Positions 8,749 to 16,822 of a DNA stretch of 64,000 bases are shown piece after piece. The position numbers and the translations under genes were made by a program. The notes below the pieces were generated by a model. The model had not been told where the DNA came from. It saw only the letters and a list, made by a program, of their open reading frames with translations, and made no database searches. The stretch is taken from the NCBI GenBank assembly GCA_007361935.1, contig CP041667.1, positions 1,206,501-1,270,500 on the forward strand. The letters run 5' to 3'. The stretch is from Lachnospiraceae bacterium KGMB03038. Lineage in GTDB: Bacteria > Bacillota > Clostridia > Lachnospirales > Lachnospiraceae. The number at the start of each line of letters is the position of its first letter. Within the stretch, counting starts at the first letter, position 1.

Positions 8749-9720
8749 ATGCCTTATGTTGCGCCGGAAGTGGTGCAGAGAGTGAAACAGATCGACCTGC
8801 TGACTTATCTGAAAACCTATGAACCTTATGAGCTGGTGCATTTCTCTGGGAATGTTTATACCACCAGATCTCATGATAGTTTGAAGATTTCAAATGGAAA
8901 ATGGATGTGGTGGAGCCGGGGGATCGGAGGCAGGAGCGCACTGGATTATCTGATCAAAGTGAGAGGATATGACTTCGTGCAGGCGGTACAGATCATAGCG
9001 GAACAGGCGGCAATCCAGCCGCCTGTTCCCATACCAGCCGAAAAGAAAACAGAGAAAAAATTGATCCTTCCAAAGCCATACCGCTATCAAACGTATGCAG
9101 TTTCCTATCTGCAGAACCGTGGGATTGATATGGAATTGATTCAGTATTGTCTGAAAACCGGACAGGTTTATGAAAGCGTGAATTATCACAACGTGGTTTT
9201 TGTGGGGAAGGATCAGAGTGGAATACCTCGTTATGCGGCTCTGCGTGGGATCGGTACAGACTTTATCGGGGAGGCGTCCGGGAGTGACAAAAATTATTCC
9301 TTTTGTATCTCGGCAGAGAGAAAATGCCGGACAGTTCATCTGTTTGAATCGGCCATTGATCTGTTATCTTATGCCACGGAGCAAAAGCTGGACGGAAATA
9401 ACTGGAGAGAGGAACACTTGTTATCTCTTGCGGGCGTGTATCAGCCAGCCAAAGAAATCGAGAAAAGTAAGGTGCCGGCGGCACTGACACGCTTTCTAAG
9501 AGAACATCCGGAGGTGGATATGGTGGTCTTTCATCTGGATAATGACCAGACAGGAAGACTTGCGACACAGGCCATCCGGACAGTTCTTCCGGAGAAATAT
9601 CAGACAAAAGATGAGCCGCCAAAGCAGGGAAAAGACTGTAATGACAGCCTCTGTATCCGGCTGGGAATCCGGCAGACAAAGCGGGAAAAACGGCACAGAG
9701 AAAGAAGTTTGGAACGATAG
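8749..9720 (+). CDS. DUF3991/toprim domain protein (ICE primase-like), copy A
   Basis: A 323-residue protein beginning MPYVAPEVVQRVKQIDLLTY. The N-terminal half is the DUF3991 zinc-free primase-associated domain; the C-terminal half is a toprim fold with the acidic signature VFHLDNDQTGR (DxD). Proteins of this type sit near oriT in clostridial ICEs and may prime replication of the transferred strand. AAGGAG is 9 nt before the ATG at 8749; a second ATG at 8740 is too close. Intact here, while a related copy at 22736 carries a nonsense codon. This copy ends three genes' length before an oriT-like block and has lost all following transfer genes. Confidence 0.85.
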   Translation: MPYVAPEVVQRVKQIDLLTYLKTYEPYELVHFSGNVYTTRSHDSLKISNGKWMWWSRGIGGRSALDYLIKVRGYDFVQAVQIIAEQAAIQPPVPIPAEKKTEKKLILPKPYRYQTYAVSYLQNRGIDMELIQYCLKTGQVYESVNYHNVVFVGKDQSGIPRYAALRGIGTDFIGEASGSDKNYSFCISAERKCRTVHLFESAIDLLSYATEQKLDGNNWREEHLLSLAGVYQPAKEIEKSKVPAALTRFLREHPEVDMVVFHLDNDQTGRLATQAIRTVLPEKYQTKDEPPKQGKDCNDSLCIRLGIRQTKREKRHRERSLER

Positions 9721-9734
9721 AAAGAGAGGATTTT

Positions 9735-10139
9735 ATGAAAACAATTCACTATGATCTGCGGATCATTCACAGAAAAAAGATTGCAATAGGTGCACCCAAC
9801 CAGAAGGAAATTGACCGGATTCTGCGAGATCTGATTACGTCCGGAGAGGCTTTGAACGTGGAGGGAGGCGAAGTAGTCGGCATTGTAGTTGAAGAAAAAG
9901 AGGCGAAGGATTGTCCAGGAGACTGTAATCATTGCTCATATCTTTGCCCGGAAAGCGGAGAATGCATTGTAAATGATCGGGATGACCGATGCCGTAACTG
10001 CGAGTATGGCTGCAAAAAATGTGGCACTTGCAGACTGATAGACTATGGTGTCTGCGGAGATGAGGAGTGTGAAAACTGCCACTGGCGCTGCCCGGAGTGT
10101 GGCGGATGTACTCATCCGGAGGGAGAGAAACAGCCATAA
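9735..10139 (+). CDS. Cysteine-rich repeat protein, unknown
   Basis: A 134-residue protein. Residues 1-57 are an ordinary alpha/beta-looking region; from about residue 58 there are 16 cysteines in about 70 residues. They form three units of roughly C-x2-C-x3-C-x2/5-C-x2-C (for example CRNCEYGCKKCGTC and CENCHWRCPECGGC). The spacing suggests several bound metal ions. Ribosome site GAGAGGA precedes the ATG. It follows the toprim gene by 14 nt, so it is probably co-transcribed. It is absent between the toprim copy B and its oriT-like block, so it is a variable insert in this module. I do not recognise a named family. Confidence 0.7.
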   Translation: MKTIHYDLRIIHRKKIAIGAPNQKEIDRILRDLITSGEALNVEGGEVVGIVVEEKEAKDCPGDCNHCSYLCPESGECIVNDRDDRCRNCEYGCKKCGTCRLIDYGVCGDEECENCHWRCPECGGCTHPEGEKQP

Positions 10140-10149
10140 CAGGTTTTCT

Positions 10150-10226
10150 TTGTCGGCAGGTAATGATCCGCCGGAGGCGGAAACGGAGCGCAGGTGGAGT
10201 GTGATACACAATACCAGCAAGCAAGG
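10150..10226 (+). other. oriT-like conserved non-coding block, copy A
   Basis: Contains a 5-bp hairpin CCGCC-GGA-GGCGG (10168-10180), then GTGTGATACAC (10199-10209) and AATACCAGCAAGCAA. The same order and near-identical bases occur at 23754-23826, just upstream of the mobilisation genes. Similarity between the two copies stops within a few bases of GCAAGCAA. Position next to relaxase genes in copy B makes an origin of transfer likely, but nic was not identified experimentally. Confidence 0.5.
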
Positions 10227-10309
10227 CTATATAAAATCATTGTGAAACAAATGGTGGACTTGTGTTGCTTATAAACCTTATTATGTTGTACGTATTAAAG
10301 GATATGTTC

Positions 10310-11674
10310 GATAACGTATAATTAATTTCGCAAAATCAATTTCATAAAAATAGACATGGTCTATAGCCGTTTGGTAAAATCAAGTCACCACAACTAAATC
10401 TATCAAAGGAGGCTATAGAACCATGTCTGATAAGATTATACAGCTAAATGAGGACTTAATAAAGCATGATTTAAAGGATCTTGTCCGTAACAGTGTCGAA
10501 GAAACATTAAACGCCCTGCTCGATAAGGAAGCCGACGAATTAGTCAACGCTGAAAAGTATGAGCGCTCCTCTGACCGCCAGGGATATCGTTCCGGCCATT
10601 ATAAGCGAAATCTCCACACTACCGCAGGGGAAGTCGAACTGAAGGTTCCTAAACTGAAAGGGGTTCCTTTCGAGACAGCCATTATCGAAAGATATCGTCG
10701 CAGAGAATCTTCCGTGGAAGAAGCTCTTATTGAGATGTATCTGGCCGGTGTTTCTGTCCGACGCGTGGAAGATATCACCGAAGCCTTATGGGGAACGAAA
10801 GTATCCCCTGGAACCATCAGTAACCTGAATAAAAAGGCTTATGAGCATATTGAAACCTGGCGTACCCGTCCGCTTTCCGGGAACTATCCTTATGTTTACG
10901 TAGATGGTGTTTACCTGAAACGTAGCTGGGGCGGCGAGATCCAGAACGTTTCTGTTCTCGTTGCCATTGGCGTCAGTCAGGATGGCTGCCGGGAAATCCT
11001 TGGTGCTGCGGAAGGGATGAAAGAGGATCGTGAAAGCTGGCGTTCTTTCTTCGTATGGTTGAAAGAACGCGGGCTTACTGGTGTACGTTTGATCATCGGC
11101 GATAAGAATCTCAGTATGCTTGAAACCATTCCGGAAGTCTTTCCGGATGCCAGATATCAGCGCTGTACGGTTCATTTTTACAGAAATATATTTTCTGTTA
11201 CCCCCCGTAACAAGATGAAAACGGTAGCGCTTATGCTCAAGGCGATCCATGCGCAGGAAAGCAAGGAAGCCGCCCGTGAAAAAGCAATCCAGGTAGCGGA
11301 GAAACTCCGTGCCATGAAGCTTGCTAAAGCTGCCAAGAAGGTAGAGGACGGGATTGAAGAAACCTTGACCTATATGGATTTTCCTACGCAGCATTGGACC
11401 CGGATCCGAACCAATAACGCTATTGAGCGCCTCAACCGTGAGATTAAACGGCGTACAAAAGCGATCGGTGCTTTTCCTGACGGGCAGAGTGCCTTGATGC
11501 TCGTATGTGCCAGACTGCGTCACGTAGCAGCAACCAGTTGGGGAGCCAGACGCTATATGAATATGGATCATCTTTTCAAAACAGAAGAGGATCTGCTGTC
11601 TGATATCATAGCCGGCTGACTACCGGCTGCTAAACGGCTAGGTTTTGATTTTGCGAAAAACTATTGACACTATC
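10310..11674 (+). mobile_element. IS256-family insertion sequence, complete
   Basis: A 1365-bp element flanked by an 8-bp direct repeat ATATGTTC (10302-10309 and 11675-11682). Its ends begin GATA and share imperfect inverted repeats of about 30 bp, 21 of 30 matching, with a perfect inner 14-bp core TTTCGCAAAATCAA at 10326-10339 and its complement at 11645-11658. Target duplication size, length and transposase all agree with IS256. It interrupts an already decayed reading frame. Confidence 0.93.
10423..11619 (+). CDS. IS256-family transposase (mutator type)
   Basis: A 398-residue DDE transposase. The catalytic acids are readable as YVDGVYLK (first D), LIIGDKN (second D) and NNAIERLNREIKRR (E). 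The zinc-knuckle-like CTVHFYRN lies between. It is full length, uninterrupted, and preceded by AAAGGAGG 12 nt before the ATG. It should catalyse copy-out/paste-in transposition of the surrounding element. Confidence 0.95.
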   Translation: MSDKIIQLNEDLIKHDLKDLVRNSVEETLNALLDKEADELVNAEKYERSSDRQGYRSGHYKRNLHTTAGEVELKVPKLKGVPFETAIIERYRRRESSVEEALIEMYLAGVSVRRVEDITEALWGTKVSPGTISNLNKKAYEHIETWRTRPLSGNYPYVYVDGVYLKRSWGGEIQNVSVLVAIGVSQDGCREILGAAEGMKEDRESWRSFFVWLKERGLTGVRLIIGDKNLSMLETIPEVFPDARYQRCTVHFYRNIFSVTPRNKMKTVALMLKAIHAQESKEAAREKAIQVAEKLRAMKLAKAAKKVEDGIEETLTYMDFPTQHWTRIRTNNAIERLNREIKRRTKAIGAFPDGQSALMLVCARLRHVAATSWGARRYMNMDHLFKTEEDLLSDIIAG

Positions 11675-12502
11675 ATATGTTCATACTATTGGCGATAAAT
11701 ACGACGAAAATGATTTATGGGCTTGTCACTAAAATGAAGAGTCTACATATGAGAATCTGATTGAATTTAATTGTTATAAACCAGTAAGTTGGGTATTGAA
11801 TACAAGCAGAAAAATTATGCCCGTTGCAAATGGGATGAATATGAATTATTTAGTGGAAGTACAATTATGATTATTAGGAATGGTAAAGATTTTTGTGATA
11901 TATGGGAAAAAGAATTAACCATGGATTTGATAAAGTCAGTTTAACGATTTCAGGAACATGCCATGGATCTCAATTCAATTGATTTTGAAGAAAATTATTG
12001 GCGGAAAAGTATGATGGAGAAATGGGCTTAAGGTTGTGACAAGTTACGTTGACTGTTAGGCGTGTGTGATTTTAGAGACTCATGGTATTGATTATTTAAC
12101 TGTACGTGCTGAATTTGCACAAGAAGAACCTACATATTAATGTGATGGTGATGTAAAAAACAGAAATCTGGGATAAACATATTAGGTGGCATAGAGACTA
12201 AGAAATGAGACTTTCATATTATAAATAGTTAATGGCTATTTCTTATTTTTCTTTTCGTTCTGCTGTGAAAATTCACATTTGAACGTAATAATACCTAGTA
12301 TTTGAATGTAAAATTTTATATTAACTTTATATTTATGAATAATTAAGGAAACTACCAAGCACAACAAACAAATTGAGAAAATAATAAAAAATGTACAAAA
12401 AACAAACATACGACTGTACCCCATTTCCTTACTCTGGCGATGTATGATTTATCCTTTGTACCTCGAAATAACTTCTTCCAAACTGTATTTTTCTTTATTA
12501 TA

Positions 12503-12847
12503 TTAATAACATGTCAATTTGTCAATAAGATATGTGATGTCAGAGTAACGCCGAAATATATAAGGTATATACAAATCTTTTTCTTTACGGAATGGAGGTA
12601 AATAGACTTGATTTCCCATGTCCGCTCTGTATCGCATAAAGTTATGTATTGTCTTCAGATAACCGTTGATTGATGCATCAGGAACATCGGTGTTTTCCAA
12701 CCACTGATTGATTACTATTTGTGGGACGATTTCTTTATTGTACGATATTCCGGTAAGATATCGGTTAAACGATGCAAGCCAGTAATTATCAAGCCGGTAC
12801 GTATTACATGCAAAGTTTGCCATACAGTATTCTATAAAGAACTGCAT
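12503..12847 (-). pseudogene. Tyrosine recombinase N-terminal fragment
   Basis: One hundred and fourteen residues resembling the SAM-like core-binding domain of phage-type integrases (INGYLKTIHNFMRYRADMGN, then PPFRKEKDLYIPYIF before where the catalytic domain would begin). It ends without any catalytic domain. The adjacent upstream fragment on the same strand is the C-terminus of another recombinase, so this was probably a tandem recombinase array like that of Tn554-type elements. Confidence 0.55.
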
Positions 12848-12849
12848 AT

Positions 12850-13115
12850 CTTCTTAAAGCAACTATTGAATAGGATATTCCGTCATTAATCATTGATGTA
12901 GCAAGAGAGGATCTCAGGCTGTGTGGTCCATGTTTCTTTCTCGAAATATCAATCCCGGACCGGAGAATATATTTTTTTACGGCAAAAGAAACAACAGAAT
13001 AGGATATTTCTGTATAAGGGCAAAAGATTTCAAGAAAACAAACTCACTCGAAGAGGCGGGGCGCTCTGATATGATATAGTCTTTCAATGCAGCTTGGATC
13101 TTTGGTATCATATAT
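12850..13115 (-). pseudogene. Tyrosine recombinase C-terminal fragment
   Basis: Minus-strand translation gives ALKDYIISERPASSSEFVFL followed by a catalytic box KKHGPHSLRSSLATSM (HxLR pattern, near 12915-12940). No upstream catalytic Arg domain and no intact start remain. It runs directly into the N-terminal fragment at 12847. Both are relics of a mobile element. The area 11871-12500 shows no convincing gene. Confidence 0.6.
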
Positions 13116-13290
13116 AAATCTGATGGGTTACCAGTTTTATTAACGAAAAATAGTCAAAACTGGTATTAATGAGAACGTACATATGATTATATATGCTTCG
13201 ATGATCTGGATTTCTGGAAAGGCGTTTTTTCAGAAAAAGATCCATTCGGAATAATCTGCAGACACTAAAAGCGTTGAATATTTACTAAGT

Positions 13291-13327
13291 TGCATTCTGA
13301 GGAGTTCGCTGGGCTCCGCAGAATGCA
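13291..13327. terminator. Strong hairpin, possible terminator
   Basis: TGCATTCTG pairs with CAGAATGCA, and the inner GGAG pairs with CTCC around a short loop. It has no long T tract, so it could also be an element end. It lies between recombinase relics and the membrane-protein pair. Confidence 0.4.
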
Positions 13328-13396
13328 CATTGTTTCCCGAGATAAATTTACACTGCTTTTAGACTAAGCTTTTTCCCATAAAATTGTACAATGTGG

Positions 13397-13402
13397 TATA
13401 AT
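13397..13402 (+). promoter_or_regulatory. Probable -10 box for the membrane-protein pair
   Basis: A TATAAT hexamer 105 nt before the first ATG of the pair. No good -35 hexamer is seen at 16-18 bp; TTCCCA is the nearest candidate. Confidence 0.4.
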
Positions 13403-13507
13403 AGTTATGTGGTGAAGATTTCTCGAAACAAAATATTTTGGGAAGGCTTCTTTTTTTATGAGAATATAAAATAAGCACCTAGTATTTTGCAGAATTGAGA
13501 GGAAATT

Positions 13508-14608
13508 ATGAACGAATTAAAAAATAATATATTTTTAGAATTCAAAATATTAAGTTTCCCATATAGAAAAATGCTGACTTGTCTTTGTATTATGTCAAGT
13601 GCAATTGTGAGTTTTTATATATTGACGTATTGTCCTTCTATGGATATTAGAAAGCATCAAGTATTCTTGATCGCTGTAATGATATGGCTTATGTTGGGAT
13701 TGCAACTATTATTATTATTTATGAGCTGTTTCTATGAAAAAAAATATACTGGGCAATTGAACATTGTATGTAATGCATTAGAAAAATGTAATTTCGAGAC
13801 GGCAGACTACTGGATATGCGCTCAAATGTTTACGAAATTCGCCGGCCTAAAAACTAATGTAGCTGAAATAACAAAAAAATATTATTTTTTTTATTGTATT
13901 TCCAAGCTTGCTTCTATTAGTTTTAATGTAGTTACTCTTTGCCTTTTTGCATGTGTCAGAGCGGCATTTATGGATACCATGGGCTGGGGAAAACATGTGA
14001 TATTTTCATTATTGCTCATAAGTATTTTGTGTTTGGAGATAATTCTTTCGTATTATATATGTTGTGAATTATATCCGGGAACTAAAGCAACAGGGATGGG
14101 ATTGATAATAGGATACTCATTGTTTCTTGTATTAACACAATATATAGTTCAAATGGAAAATATTTTTGTGATTTTTGACCCAAATGTCTCAAAATTTTGG
14201 AGTGAAAGACTGGAAATAATTTCATCGTTTTCTTTTAGCACAACTTTGATTTTGATTATTTTTTCAATTATATTCTGGAGTTTTCGGAAAAAAAGAGACG
14301 GAACAGGGATTATTTGGCACAGGATAGTCTATTATGATCAATTTGTTAATGCATATTGTGGCATGGCTCAGAGTCTGTATAATATACAGAATGATGCGAT
14401 GATCATGGAATATTTTGCAGATACTACTGGAAAAAGAGTGCTATCATATGAGAAACGTAAATGTATGTTTAAGCAGTATTGCATGTTTTATGAGTGCTGT
14501 AGTGAACTTACGGAGGAAATGCAAACACAGTTTGATCCTTTATTAAAATTATTTCCGCGTGAAATAATAGAAATGATGGATGAGTATTATACTGGGAGTT
14601 TTATATGA
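13508..14608 (+). CDS. Multi-pass membrane protein, unknown
   Basis: A 366-residue protein with about six hydrophobic segments (around residues 22-42, 52-75, 130-152, 160-185, 193-215 and 237-260), separated by short charged loops. The C-terminal ~100 residues are soluble and rich in Cys, Tyr and Met (MFKQYCMFYECCSELTEEMQ). I do not recognise a family. Base composition is clearly AT-richer than the ICE genes, indicating a different origin. The stop overlaps the ATG of the next gene by 4 nt, implying translational coupling. Ribosome site GAGAGGA, 6 nt upstream. Sits next to the restriction operon in what looks like a defence-rich cargo region. Confidence 0.75.
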   Translation: MNELKNNIFLEFKILSFPYRKMLTCLCIMSSAIVSFYILTYCPSMDIRKHQVFLIAVMIWLMLGLQLLLLFMSCFYEKKYTGQLNIVCNALEKCNFETADYWICAQMFTKFAGLKTNVAEITKKYYFFYCISKLASISFNVVTLCLFACVRAAFMDTMGWGKHVIFSLLLISILCLEIILSYYICCELYPGTKATGMGLIIGYSLFLVLTQYIVQMENIFVIFDPNVSKFWSERLEIISSFSFSTTLILIIFSIIFWSFRKKRDGTGIIWHRIVYYDQFVNAYCGMAQSLYNIQNDAMIMEYFADTTGKRVLSYEKRKCMFKQYCMFYECCSELTEEMQTQFDPLLKLFPREIIEMMDEYYTGSFI

Positions 14609-15804
14609 TCGATTTAAAAAATGTTAAACATATCATTAAAAGCAAATTAGAAGCAGAAAGGAAAAAGATTTTTTCAAAGAAGAAAATACCAACAGAATGG
14701 AGAAGCCGGATACAAGGGGGGTTAAACATACTAATTTGTGTCCTTATAGGCCCTGTGCTGGTAGGTATTATAACATCTTGGATTTCTCGCTATTCTGGTG
14801 ATGTAGAATTAAAAAAAATTCAGATAATACCTTATGAGCAAACAAATGAACAATCAATAACGGCTGATATGGAAGCAGAAGAGAATATAAACAGTTACAG
14901 TGAGTTGATAACAGATGATTGTTACAATAAAGCATGTGCAGTGCGTGCCCTTATGTATTGCGATAAACCTTTTGGTACTTATTTAAATGATGTTACAGTA
15001 CAGGTGAACTCGATTGAAAAGGGCGAATTTGCTGAGGTATCCTATTTTGCTTATGTGGAGGATACAGTGGTTTGGGTCTATGCAATTAATTATGGTAATG
15101 GAGTATTTGAGTCGAGGAATATTGCCTTATATGTCGAGGAGATGGTTGGAGAGCAAAAAGATATTATTCAGGAGTATTCTTGGGAAAATGTAGAAATATC
15201 AAATGAGAAGTTGGAAGTAGATAATGATAAAAGAGCAATTGTCCATATGGAAGATTTATACGGAGGAGATGGGAAATTAATTTACTCGTTTCAATTGAAT
15301 GAACATTTTTTGGAAGAATTAGAGCGGGGGAATTATTTTGGATTTTATGCGGATGATCCTTATAACAGTTATAGTGATCGAAACTGGATCGGATGGATTA
15401 CTATGGAAAATGGACAGGTGCGTATCAATGGTGACGGGGGAGCAGGAGAAACAAATATTACAGAACCTGTATACATAGATGTTTCAAAAGGTGCTGACCA
15501 GAAGATTCTGTCTGCAGCCAGCGGCGCAATTAATGGATATTCCACTATTGAGCTGGTTTTAATCCCAAGTGAATCTTGTACAATCGAGTATTCCTTAGAT
15601 TATGATGTTGAAGGAGAAATATTTACAACAGAAAATTATAAAACTACTTTTAATGTACCATTGTATGAGCCACCTTTAGTTCATGTAATTGCGGAATATA
15701 TGAATGAAAATCATATAGAGGATTTTATTTATCAAAAGACAAACTGGAATTTGAGCCAGAAAGTAGAATATATACCTAAAGAAACAATAGATGTCATACA
15801 ATAA
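14605..15804 (+). CDS. Membrane-anchored extracytoplasmic protein, unknown
   Basis: A 399-residue protein with a basic N-terminus (about residues 1-38, many Lys/Arg), one transmembrane helix at about 40-62 (GLNILICVLIGPVLVGIITS) and a large acidic domain outside the membrane (residues 65-399). The outer domain is rich in Tyr, Asp, Asn and beta-type segments (FYADDPYNSYSDRNWIGWIT). No catalytic motif is visible. It overlaps the upstream membrane protein by 4 nt, so the two likely form a complex. AT-rich like its partner. Function unknown; a sensor, surface or defence role would all fit equally. Confidence 0.7.
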   Translation: MIDLKNVKHIIKSKLEAERKKIFSKKKIPTEWRSRIQGGLNILICVLIGPVLVGIITSWISRYSGDVELKKIQIIPYEQTNEQSITADMEAEENINSYSELITDDCYNKACAVRALMYCDKPFGTYLNDVTVQVNSIEKGEFAEVSYFAYVEDTVVWVYAINYGNGVFESRNIALYVEEMVGEQKDIIQEYSWENVEISNEKLEVDNDKRAIVHMEDLYGGDGKLIYSFQLNEHFLEELERGNYFGFYADDPYNSYSDRNWIGWITMENGQVRINGDGGAGETNITEPVYIDVSKGADQKILSAASGAINGYSTIELVLIPSESCTIEYSLDYDVEGEIFTTENYKTTFNVPLYEPPLVHVIAEYMNENHIEDFIYQKTNWNLSQKVEYIPKETIDVIQ

Positions 15805-15960
15805 GTACTGTAAATCTTGTTGTGAATTTGCGCCTGCTCCCTTCAAGTTTTTCCTAACATTCCTTTTCGTCACTCAGCTGGTTCCTTCATTCGTCTGGAG
15901 AGGATTGACAGCTGAAACCGAGCAGAAGGAATCATCTTCTAGGAACTGATCAACGAGGGG

Positions 15961-16227
15961 ATGTTGTATGAAGATTTAGAAGAACTCTGATACAGCAATA
16001 TTGATCCGACAGAATACGATACGATCGCCTGCAAGGATTACAAAGAAGTACTCCGTTTGTTTATAAGAAACGAGAAAAAACTTCTAACCACCACAACTGA
16101 TGAACAAAAGAAATTGTTTTCCCGGTACTCGGATGCAGTGCATGAACAGCAGAACATGGCAGCGTGCGTGCTGTTCCAAAGTGGCTTTAAGCTGGTGCGG
16201 ATGATGGTTGAGGTCATGACAGAATAA
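15961..16227 (+). pseudogene. DUF6809-like pseudogene
   Basis: Reads MLYEDLEEL, a TGA stop at 15988-15990, then YSNIDPTEYDTIACKDYKEV through to FKLVRMMVEVMTE and a true stop. The pattern of a short helical protein with ExLYxGNI-like start, LxxxDEQKKLFxxY and a C-terminal FxxGFKLxxxMxxE block fits DUF6809 proteins common in clostridial mobile elements. One nonsense codon inactivates it. Confidence 0.6.
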
Positions 16228-16327
16228 TTTAAGCATAGAACCAGGACCGGACTTCTTTGGCGGAGTCTGGCTCTTTAAAGTTACATAAATTGAAATTCAT
16301 CTACTCGATAATTGAGGACAAATCATA

Positions 16328-16389
16328 TTGACACTAAGAATTTAGATATGGTATCATAATGTTAGTTATTAACTGACAGCTAACATTAT
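16328..16389 (+). promoter_or_regulatory. Promoter and operator of the restriction operon
   Basis: TTGACA at 16328-16333 and TATCAT at 16352-16357 (18-bp spacer). A perfect 10-bp inverted repeat, ATAATGTTAG (16356-16365) and CTAACATTAT (16380-16389), begins inside the -10 region and ends just before the ribosome site of the regulator gene. This is the expected position for binding and self-control by the HTH protein encoded next (inference). Confidence 0.75.
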
Positions 16390-16405
16390 GAAGGGAGGAA
16401 TATCA

Positions 16406-16822
16406 ATGGCTGTATCAGCTGCCGATAAGAAGAAACTTGGCAAGTGGATTAAGCAATCAAGAGAAAAGAAGCAACCGCGTCTTTCGCAGCGGCAACTGGC
16501 GTTGACTGTTGGTATCACCAATGCATCTCTCAGCTCGATTGAGAGCGGTGTGATTTTTCCCTCTGAGGAAGTGTTCCTAAAGTTATTAGAGGAACTTCAG
16601 CCGTCTCCTGAACTGCGTGAAAAAATGTTGGTCCTTTTCGCAAGCGCAAAGGGAACGCCACCACCAGACATAAACGCAGAACTCAGTAGAAAGCCCAAGC
16701 TATGGGGTCTGATAAGACAACTAATTGCAGTAGATCCCTCAGAAGAACAATTGACACAAATCGAGCAATTTATTTATGCGGCTATTTCCGCATCAGGAGG
16801 AAATAAAAATGATATTGAATGA
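16406..16822 (+). CDS. XRE-type controller protein of the restriction operon
   Basis: A 138-residue protein with an N-terminal helix-turn-helix (LSQRQLALTVGITNASLSSI, about residues 27-50) and a helical C-terminal part with LREKMLVLFASAKGTPPPD. The ATG at 16406 follows GGGAGG by 8 nt; an upstream in-frame ATG at 16388 precedes that ribosome site and is rejected. It overlaps the nuclease-methylase gene by 14 nt. Likely role: timing control of the operon, as for C proteins of other restriction systems, through the inverted repeat at 16356-16389. Confidence 0.8.
   Translation: MAVSAADKKKLGKWIKQSREKKQPRLSQRQLALTVGITNASLSSIESGVIFPSEEVFLKLLEELQPSPELREKMLVLFASAKGTPPPDINAELSRKPKLWGLIRQLIAVDPSEEQLTQIEQFIYAAISASGGNKNDIE

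Larger units (their letters stand above)
10244..11870 (+). pseudogene. Decayed ORF interrupted by the IS256 element
   Basis: Removing the IS and one copy of its target repeat gives a frame reading VAYKPYYVVRIKGYVHTIGD and on to NDLWACH, a stop, then about 45 further codons (ENLIEFNCYKPVSWVL...) to TGA at 11868. The join across the IS is seamless, so this was coding before IS insertion. I do not recognise the family. Stops show it was decaying or had already decayed. Confidence 0.45.

Noticed and set aside
12236..12424. Minus-strand 62-residue hydrophobic ORF beginning MGYSRMFVFCTFF
   Set aside because: A weak TAAGGA site precedes it, but the region is AT-rich wreckage where hydrophobic frames arise by chance, and no family or conserved neighbour supports it.
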